Source: an uncultured Megasphaera sp. (GTDB lineage Bacteria > Bacillota > Negativicutes > Veillonellales > Megasphaeraceae). From it: 56,464 nt of DNA. The notes beneath the pieces were generated by a model. That model was not told the origin of the DNA. It saw nothing but the letters and a program-made list of their open reading frames with translations, and did no database searches. Of this stretch, positions 51,701-56,464 are shown in pieces. The translations under genes and the position numbers were made by a program. The stretch is taken from the NCBI GenBank assembly GCA_934193515.1, contig CAKPVJ010000012.1:1-56464 (forward strand). The letters run 5' to 3'. Numbering within the stretch: position 1 is the stretch's first letter; the number at the start of each line of letters is the position of its first letter.

Positions 51701-54700
51701 CTATGGTCATTCCACATTGCAGGATGGCAGCCTGTTACTCACCGATGATAACGGTAACCACAGCTACATTGATGCTAAGAGCGCTAAGCTGGGTAAAGTA
51801 ACTGTTGCTGAAGACGGCAAGATTTCCGGCGTAGCAGCAGGTGCAATCACTGCTGATTCTACTGACGCAGTAAACGGCAGCCAGCTGCATGCAGTAGCAA
51901 CCGAAGCAGGCAAACACAGCAAGGTTGTAAATGGCAACAACACTAATGTTGAAGAAACTACTGTTGATGGCCAAAAGTTCTACAAGGTTAACATGAACAA
52001 GGATATCATGCTTGGAGATTTGACTGGCAAAAATGTAAGCATCAGCGGTACCAACGGTACTATCGAAGCTACCGGCGCTATTGCAACCAAAGATCGTGTA
52101 TACGCTGATAAGGGTGCAAAACTGGCAGATATCGACGTAACCGGCAACACTATTTCCAACGGTGATGCTAAAATGGCACTGAATGGTGCAGCAGGTACTG
52201 TAGGTATTATCAACGGCCAGGGCGCATCTGTTTACATGCAGGGCAGCACTACCGTAATCAACAGCAAGGTTTCCGTAGATAAAGACGGCAAAATCAGCGG
52301 CGTAGCAGCAGGTGCAATCACTGCTGATTCTACTGACGCAGTAAACGGCAGCCAGCTGCATGCAGTAGCAACCGAAGCAGGCAAACACAGCAAGGTTGTA
52401 AATGGCAACAACACTAATGTTGAAGAAACTACTGTTGATGGCCAAAAGTTCTACAAGGTTAACATGAACAAGGATATCATGCTTGGAGATTTGACTGGCA
52501 AAAATGTAAGCATCAGCGGTACCAACGGTACTATCGAAGCTACCGGCGCTATTGCAACCAAAGATCGTGTATACGCTGATAAGGGTGCAAAACTGGCAGA
52601 TATCGACGTAACCGGCAACACTATTTCCAACGGTGATGCTAAAATGGCACTGAATGGTGCAGCAGGTACTGTAGGTATTATCAACGGCCAGGGCGCATCT
52701 GTTTACATGCAGGGCAGCACTACCGTAATCAACAGCAAGGTTTCCGTAGATAAAGACGGCAAAATCAGCGGCGTAGCAGCAGGTGCAATCACTGCTGATT
52801 CTACTGACGCAGTAAACGGCAGCCAGCTGCATGCAGTAGCAACCGAAGCAGGCAAACACAGCAAGGTTGTAAACGGCAGCAACATCAACGTAGAAGAAAC
52901 TGATGTTGACGGTCAGAAATTCTACAAGGTTAACCTGAACAAGGACATCATGCTTGGCGATTTGAGCGGCAAAAATGTAAGCATCAGCGGCACCAATGGT
53001 ACTATCGAAACCACCGGCTACATTGCAACCAAGGATCGCGTATATGCTGATAAGGGTGCAAAACTGGCAGATATCGACGTAACCGGCAACATTATTTCTA
53101 ACGGCGATGCTAAAATGGCATTGGATGGTGCAGCAGGAACAGCTGGTATGATTAACGGCAAGGGCGCATCTATCTACATGCAGGATGGCTATACCGTAAT
53201 CAACAGCAAGGTTGCCTTCGACCAAACCGGCAAGATTTCCGGTGTAGCAGCAGGCGCAGTAACTGCTGATTCCACTGACGCTGTAAACGGCAGCCAGCTG
53301 CATGCAGTAGCAACCGAAGCAGGCAAACACAGCAAGGTTGTAAACGGCAGTAACATCAACGTTGAAGAAACCGATCTTGACGGTCAAAAAGTTTACAAGG
53401 TTAACTTGAACAAGGATATCATGCTTGGCGACCTGACCGGCAAAAATGTAAGCATCAGCGGCACCAATGGTACTATCGAAACCACCGGCTACATTGCAAC
53501 CAAGGATCGCGTATATGCTGATAAGGGTGCAAAACTGGCAGATATCGACGTAACCGGCGATAAGATCTCCAACGGCGCTTCCTCCATCGTTCTGGACGGC
53601 AGCAATGTTAAGGTTAACGATAAGGTTACCATTGATCAGAACGGCAAGATCAGCGGCGTAGCTAAAGGCGAAGTAAGCAGCACCTCCACTGACGCTATCA
53701 ACGGCAGCCAGCTGAAACAGACCAATGACAAGGTGGAGGCTTTGGATAAGCGCGTAACGCAGAATGAAGCGGATATCAAGCAGAACAAAGCCGACATTGC
53801 TCAGAATAAAGCAGATATCGCTACCAATAAAGCCGATATTGCTACTAACAAGGCAGATATTGCTACCAATAAAGCAAACATTGCCCAAAATACAGCGGAC
53901 ATCAAAAAGGTTGAAGAGCTTGCTAAGAAGCACACCACTGTTGCAGCAGGTGACAACATCACTGTAACCGAAGACACCAATACAGACGGTGGCAAGGAAT
54001 ACAAGGTTGCTCTGGATAAAGATATTAACCTTGACAGCGTAACTACCGGTCAAACTGTAATGAACAACGATGGCCTGAAGGTTGGTAAAGACGTAAGCGT
54101 AACCGCAACTGCTGTAACCGCAGGCAAAACCTCCATCAGCGATGAAGGCGTAAAAGTTGGCGACAAGACCTATATCAGTGCTGATGGTCTGAATGCTAAT
54201 GACCAAAAGGTTACCAACGTAGCTGATGCTGATATCAGCGCAACCTCTAAGGACGCTGTAAACGGTAGCCAGCTGTATAAAACCAATCAAGAAGTTGCCA
54301 ATAACACCAACCGCATCAGCAACCTCGACAACCGTGTCAACAAAGTCGGTGCCGGTGCTGCGGCTTTGGCAGCATTACATCCATTAGATTTTGACCCGGA
54401 TGCGAAGTGGGACTTTGCGGCAGGCTATGGCAACTACCGCGGCACCAATGCAGCTGCTGTTGGGGCATACTATCGTCCGAATGAAGACACGATGTTCTCT
54501 GTAGGCGGAACCTTTGGTAATGGGGAAAACATGGTTAATGCCGGCGTAAGCTTCAAACTAGGTTCCGGAAGCAGTCATGTATCAACTTCTCGTGTAGCGA
54601 TGGCGAAGGAAATTAAAGAACTGCGCGGTGAATTGGAAGCTATGAAGTCAGCTATGCTCGATGCCAATGCAGGTAAGAAGATAGATACATCCAAACTGCA

Positions 54701-55001
54701 GCTCTTCCCGGATGTACCGCAGAACCACTGGGCTTACGAATACGTAACACAGCTGGCCGGCAACGGCATGATCGAAGGCTATCCGGATGGCAACTTTGCC
54801 GGAGACCGCCCGATGACGCGGTATGAATTTGCAGCTATCTTGTATCGTGCCATGACGAAAGGCGCTGTTTTGTCCGACAAGATTTTGAACGAATTCTCGC
54901 ATGAATTGGAATACTTCACTGTCGATACGATAGCAAAAGACAAAGCAGGCAATCCGACGATTCAGCGTGTTCGCACGGTCAAAGCCAACACAAATAAATA
55001 A
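48789..55001 (+). CDS. Trimeric autotransporter adhesin (YadA-like) with C-terminal coiled coil and SLH domain
   Basis: A 2070-residue surface protein. Order: extended signal peptide of ESPR type (MNKVFKVIWSDARSAYVVVS; cleavage after AMA, residue 56); head region with YadA-like units (about 65-500; VALGTDSVARRVAS near its end); a long stalk of repeated TADSTDAVNGSQLHAVATEA connectors with beta segments; heptads of NKADIAT type (about residues 1660-1700); YadA membrane anchor of four strands (about 1847-1929; KWDFAAGYGNYRGTNAAAVG); coiled coil (1934-1961); SLH domain (1973-2022; FPDVPQNHWAYEYVTQLAGN) and a 48-residue tail. The anchor would form a trimeric outer-membrane pore, with the SLH part reaching the peptidoglycan. 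AAGGAGG precedes the ATG. Its likely job is attachment and aggregation. Confidence 0.93.
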   Translation: MNKVFKVIWSDARSAYVVVSEIAKNHGSKSCSTKKLLTMLIATGVMTCASMAPAMAVNPASDDKNVTIGKGAVSSPYVGQTGNVAIGENAKAWNGKGLQEALMDFGQGGAKVKSFFGVPYEFEIVDGTKFPGSIAIGKNTVARSGSTMIGDHGYTGKIGDTTITPDGNGIMKYNNDVYSTTIGANSFNSGALASVTGVFSIASSKYDGDNYKFHAVQNTGATIYGSMNSIESATSDAKYSGIASSVLGFANKTQNANAALIWGTGNEVTNSVESIDIDYNGWNKLSVAEAQQKAIEAMQSSQYAGGSVMAIGGGNKADYAKYSQLTGVQNKVTGTKKAAKYDFVNGYQNTVTNASDVTVIGIKNEVTADGNKVIGDNHKVSGKDNVIFGSADEVTETTVNNAVILGHNANATVDGGVALGTDSVARRVASKDGATAAFAPTDMDAANKYTWLATRSAVSVGDTANDITRQITDVAAGSEDTDAVNVAQLKKVNEEALKHSTVTKGDNITVTEDTNKDGGKEYNVALKNNIYLAGDNDYTYVNISGSNGSVWASSSVAAGNVIMDGTTATVSGLGNTTTAYNGFANGEGKAATEEQLKEISKVAENANQGWNLSTNGGEASKVAPGETVDFSGDKNITISNDGTNVKVELNEKIDVNSVQTNALNSKYNLSVGTMAENGIMPFFVNSTGDFYAAHNKFHVDKDGKVTATAGEIGNVVLQNGVYYGHSTLQDGSLLLTDDNGNHSYIDAKSAKLGKVTVAEDGKITGVAAGAVTADSTDAVNGSQLHAVATEAGKHSKVVNGNNTNVEETTVDGQKVYKVNLNKNIMVGDVTGKYVSISGTNGTIEATGAIATKDRVYADKGGKLADIDVTGNKISNGASSIVLDGSNVKVNDKVTIDQNGNIAGVNSLQTNALNSKYNLSVGTMAENGIMPFFVNSTGDFYAAHNKFHVDKDGKVTATAGEIGNVVLQNGVYYGHSTLQDGSLLLTDDNGNHSYIDAKSAKLGKVTVAEDGKISGVAAGAITADSTDAVNGSQLHAVATEAGKHSKVVNGNNTNVEETTVDGQKFYKVNMNKDIMLGDLTGKNVSISGTNGTIEATGAIATKDRVYADKGAKLADIDVTGNTISNGDAKMALNGAAGTVGIINGQGASVYMQGSTTVINSKVSVDKDGKISGVAAGAITADSTDAVNGSQLHAVATEAGKHSKVVNGNNTNVEETTVDGQKFYKVNMNKDIMLGDLTGKNVSISGTNGTIEATGAIATKDRVYADKGAKLADIDVTGNTISNGDAKMALNGAAGTVGIINGQGASVYMQGSTTVINSKVSVDKDGKISGVAAGAITADSTDAVNGSQLHAVATEAGKHSKVVNGSNINVEETDVDGQKFYKVNLNKDIMLGDLSGKNVSISGTNGTIETTGYIATKDRVYADKGAKLADIDVTGNIISNGDAKMALDGAAGTAGMINGKGASIYMQDGYTVINSKVAFDQTGKISGVAAGAVTADSTDAVNGSQLHAVATEAGKHSKVVNGSNINVEETDLDGQKVYKVNLNKDIMLGDLTGKNVSISGTNGTIETTGYIATKDRVYADKGAKLADIDVTGDKISNGASSIVLDGSNVKVNDKVTIDQNGKISGVAKGEVSSTSTDAINGSQLKQTNDKVEALDKRVTQNEADIKQNKADIAQNKADIATNKADIATNKADIATNKANIAQNTADIKKVEELAKKHTTVAAGDNITVTEDTNTDGGKEYKVALDKDINLDSVTTGQTVMNNDGLKVGKDVSVTATAVTAGKTSISDEGVKVGDKTYISADGLNANDQKVTNVADADISATSKDAVNGSQLYKTNQEVANNTNRISNLDNRVNKVGAGAAALAALHPLDFDPDAKWDFAAGYGNYRGTNAAAVGAYYRPNEDTMFSVGGTFGNGENMVNAGVSFKLGSGSSHVSTSRVAMAKEIKELRGELEAMKSAMLDANAGKKIDTSKLQLFPDVPQNHWAYEYVTQLAGNGMIEGYPDGNFAGDRPMTRYEFAAILYRAMTKGAVLSDKILNEFSHELEYFTVDTIAKDKAGNPTIQRVRTVKANTNK
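50758..51507 (+). repeat. 750-bp stalk repeat of the adhesin (first unit; a second partly follows)
   Basis: The segment starting TNALNSKYNLSVGTMAENGI at 50758 recurs at 51508 with only scattered synonymous changes over more than 300 bases. The unit is about 250 residues. Confidence 0.75.
51829..52770 (+). repeat. Two identical 471-bp tandem units in the adhesin stalk
   Basis: 51829-52299 and 52300-52770 appear identical base for base; identity continues to about 52862, then a more diverged unit follows. Each unit codes for 157 residues. Such exact copies point to recent duplication or gene conversion, and copy number may differ between cells or be collapsed in an assembly. Confidence 0.85.
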
Positions 55002-55030
55002 AGTACACAGACAACTGAATACGTGATATC

Positions 55031-55080
55031 AAGGGAACGGCAGCATGAGAAATAGTTTCTCAATGCGTCGTTCCCTTTTT
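55031..55080 (+). terminator. Terminator of the adhesin gene
   Basis: AAGGGAACG/CGTTCCCTT stem with an inner ATGAGAAA/TTTCTCAA pair, then a T-run. Confidence 0.82.
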
Positions 55081-55101
55081 CTTGGCTTGTTCACCGTCAA
55101 A

Positions 55102-55157
55102 TTTTAATCTAATTTTAATCGTATTTTAATTTTGTTTTAATCTTCGTATGCTATACT
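55102..55157 (+). promoter_or_regulatory. Four 11-bp-spaced TTTTAAT repeats and -10 element before the Rpn gene
   Basis: TTTTAAT occurs at 55102, 55113, 55124 and 55135, exactly 11 bases apart. The last copy ends ten bases before TATACT (55152-55157) and takes the place of the -35 box. This geometry is that of binding sites for OmpR/PhoB-family activators (as in Pho boxes). Confidence 0.6.
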
Positions 55158-55213
55158 GTGCCCATATAGTGCGGAGACACTAAATATGATACAATACAAG
55201 GAGAAACACGGCG

Positions 55214-56233
55214 ATGAATACCCTCAAGATTAACCGAATGAATGACTTTTATTTCAAGTATCTGCTGGGCAGTGAACAGCGTAAGCATTTGACAATTCAG
55301 TTTCTAAATGATGTGCTGTATGAAAATGAAGAAACGCAAATCGAGGATGTCATCTTTTTGGACAAAGACCAGGACCCCGATTTTGAACACGAAAAACTGA
55401 GCAAGCTCGATATCCTGGCTCAGACGAACCGGGGAACACAAATTGACATCGAAGTGCAGGTGCTGAAACATTCCTATTTGTCCGAACGATTTTTGTATTA
55501 CTGGGCTGGCCTATATGGCTCACAGCTAAAAGAAAAAGAACAGTATACGCAGCTGAAACCGACCATATCAATTATCTTACTGGATTTTGACTATTTACCG
55601 GAAACGGCATGGCATAATATCTACCACATTTGCAACGACATATCCAAACAACGCCTGACCGACCATTTTGCCATGCATTTCATAGAAATCAAAAAATTTA
55701 CGTACAGTGACATCAAGAAATTAACGAAATTAGGAACCTGGGCAGCGTATTTTTCCAACTGTGATGAAAAGGAAATGGAGGTGTTGACCATGAATAATAC
55801 AGTTATGAAGGATGTAGCCAAAGCAGAAAACGCCTTTACAAGTGACGAAACGATGCGCTATAAATACATGCTGCGGGAAAAAGCCATCCGTGACTATTAT
55901 TCGGGATTGGATGATGCCAGACAAGAAGGAGTCAAACAAGGATTAGCACAAGGACGAGAAGAAGGATTGGCACAAGGGCGTGAGCAAGGATTGGCACAAG
56001 GACGAGAAGAAGGATTGGCACAAGGACGTGAACAAGGATTGACACAGGGACGTGAGCAAGGACTAGCACAAGGGCGTGAGCAAGGATTGGCGCAGGGTGC
56101 GCAGCAGGAAAAAATAGCAAATATCCTAGGTATGCTGCGGGAAGGAATCGATATTTCCGTGATAGCTAAGATTACGTCTTGTTCGGTAGCAGAGATTCAA
56201 CAGATAGCCAATAAACAATTTCAATCGCAGTAA
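55214..56233 (+). CDS. Rpn-family recombination-promoting nuclease/putative transposase
   Basis: A 339-residue protein. The N-terminal PD-(D/E)XK-type part matches the family: MNDFYFKYLLGSEQRKHLTI, then SKLDILAQTNRGTQIDIEVQ (catalytic D...ExQ) and LSERFLYYWAGLYGSQLKEKEQY. A helical region follows, then seven tandem octapeptides (GLAQGREQ type, residues 243-298), and a short C-terminal helix pair (ILGMLREGIDISVIAKITS). Members cut DNA and raise recombination in Escherichia coli. AAGGAGA precedes the ATG. Tail paralogues lie at both window ends. Confidence 0.85.
   Translation: MNTLKINRMNDFYFKYLLGSEQRKHLTIQFLNDVLYENEETQIEDVIFLDKDQDPDFEHEKLSKLDILAQTNRGTQIDIEVQVLKHSYLSERFLYYWAGLYGSQLKEKEQYTQLKPTISIILLDFDYLPETAWHNIYHICNDISKQRLTDHFAMHFIEIKKFTYSDIKKLTKLGTWAAYFSNCDEKEMEVLTMNNTVMKDVAKAENAFTSDETMRYKYMLREKAIRDYYSGLDDARQEGVKQGLAQGREEGLAQGREQGLAQGREEGLAQGREQGLTQGREQGLAQGREQGLAQGAQQEKIANILGMLREGIDISVIAKITSCSVAEIQQIANKQFQSQ
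55940..56107 (+). repeat. 24-bp in-frame tandem repeat, seven units
   Basis: Seven 24-bp units encode GLAQGREE, GLAQGREQ, GLAQGREE, GLAQGREQ, GLTQGREQ, GLAQGREQ and GLAQGAQQ. The left-edge paralogue has three units, so the number changes in frame. Confidence 0.9.
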
Positions 56234-56249
56234 TACAGAGGTGTTAACC

Positions 56250-56464
56250 ATGAGCAATACAGTCATGAAAGACGCAGCCAAAGCAGAAAATACCTTTACG
56301 AGCGATGAAACGATGCGCTATAAATACATGCTGCGGGAAAAGGCAATCCGTGACTATTATTCGGGATTGGATGATGCCAGACAAGAAGGAGTCAAACAAG
56401 GATTAGCACAAGGACGAGAAGAAGGATTGGCACAAGGGCGTGAGCAAGGATTGGCACAAGGACG
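56250..56464 (+). pseudogene. 5'-truncated duplicate of the Rpn gene tail (runs off right edge)
   Basis: Begins with MSNTVMKDAAKAENTFTSDE, matching residues of the complete gene from its internal MNNTVMKDVAKAEN (55790) onward, with a GAGGTG site carried along. The nuclease part is missing. The frame is open to the window edge. It lies 17 bases after the complete gene, as a tandem 3' partial duplication. It may be translated as a small tail protein; equally, the upstream start may belong to a separate functional short form. Confidence 0.7.

Noticed and set aside
51735..54290. An 851-codon open frame antisense to the adhesin
   Set aside because: It follows the repeat units of the sense gene, has no ribosome site, and its product is a repetitive string rich in Val, Ile and Cys. 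Absence of stops is explained by the biased codons of the repeated sense strand. The antisense frames at 50055-50963 and 50988-51710 are rejected for the same reason.
55940..56107. CRISPR-like tandem array
   Set aside because: Units are 24 bp with no spacers, in frame and coding; it is a protein repeat.
1..56464. Circular molecule closed by the matching ends
   Set aside because: The two ends match over about 131 bases but then differ in repeat number, and the content (pyr, arg, tRNA, mur genes) is chromosomal. A repeat family at both edges explains it better.

Overview
The window looks like chromosomal DNA of a diderm Firmicute (class Negativicutes, Veillonellaceae, plausibly Megasphaera or a close relative). 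This is an inference from three things seen together: SAM-I riboswitches, PyrR-type and ArgR-type control of a Firmicute kind; outer-membrane traits (GmhA for LPS heptose, a trimeric autotransporter); and a C-terminal SLH domain on that autotransporter, a Negativicutes hallmark. No ribosomal RNA or species marker is present, so the genus is not proven. Both window ends lie inside the same repetitive C-terminal region of Rpn-type nuclease genes, as expected for a contig broken at a repeat.

Layout. 0-6.5 kb: tail of an Rpn-like gene, a large PLP ornithine decarboxylase, metF, and two orphan MetQ lipoprotein genes, each behind its own SAM-I riboswitch, flanking a C_GCAxxG_C_C protein gene. 6.6-11.2 kb: an antisense block with an OPA-type sugar-phosphate transporter followed by a PhnD-like lipoprotein, a histidine kinase and a NarL-type regulator, resembling a three-component sugar-phosphate sensing system. 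11.4-13.5 kb: an XRE regulator divergent from a MalY/PatB C-S lyase with a palindromic site between them. 13.8-20.1 kb: a catabolic island (CoA-thioester ammonia lyase, DUF1097 membrane protein, dihydropyrimidinase/hydantoinase, N-carbamoyl-amino-acid hydrolase, family III CoA transferase, PucR regulator) whose parts spell a route from dihydrouracil through beta-alanine to acrylyl-CoA. Four of the six genes carry frameshifts, so the island appears decayed or switched off.

20.3-31.6 kb: a degenerate-exonuclease membrane protein, a NYN-LOTUS protein and an M48 protease in one run; a DMT transporter; a ProX-type tRNA-editing protein; a murQ-murP-mupG operon for MurNAc recovery; tRNA-Arg(CCU); a GltD-like flavoprotein; a beta carbonic anhydrase; and gmhA. 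31.9-40.9 kb: pyrimidine biosynthesis (pyrF pyrE, a membrane protein, then pyrB pyrC carA carB behind a PyrR-type attenuator). 41.1-45.1 kb: argC, an ArgJ-derived short protein, argB and argD behind an ARG box. 45.2-46.8 kb: a TPR lipoprotein, a NusG-II protein and a Gx transporter.

46.9-48.0 kb is a 1.1-kb non-coding island full of hairpins and tandem repeats. It precedes a short coupled ORF, a triple zinc-ribbon gene and a 2070-residue YadA-like adhesin with an SLH tail. The window closes with an Rpn-family nuclease gene whose promoter region carries four 11-bp-spaced heptamers, then a 5'-truncated duplicate of its 3' part. The most noteworthy items are the broken pyrimidine-to-acrylyl-CoA island, the ArgJ-like replacement in the arg operon, a dispersed element of about 125 bp present in two inverted copies, the structured island upstream of the adhesin, and the exonuclease-like membrane fusion protein.
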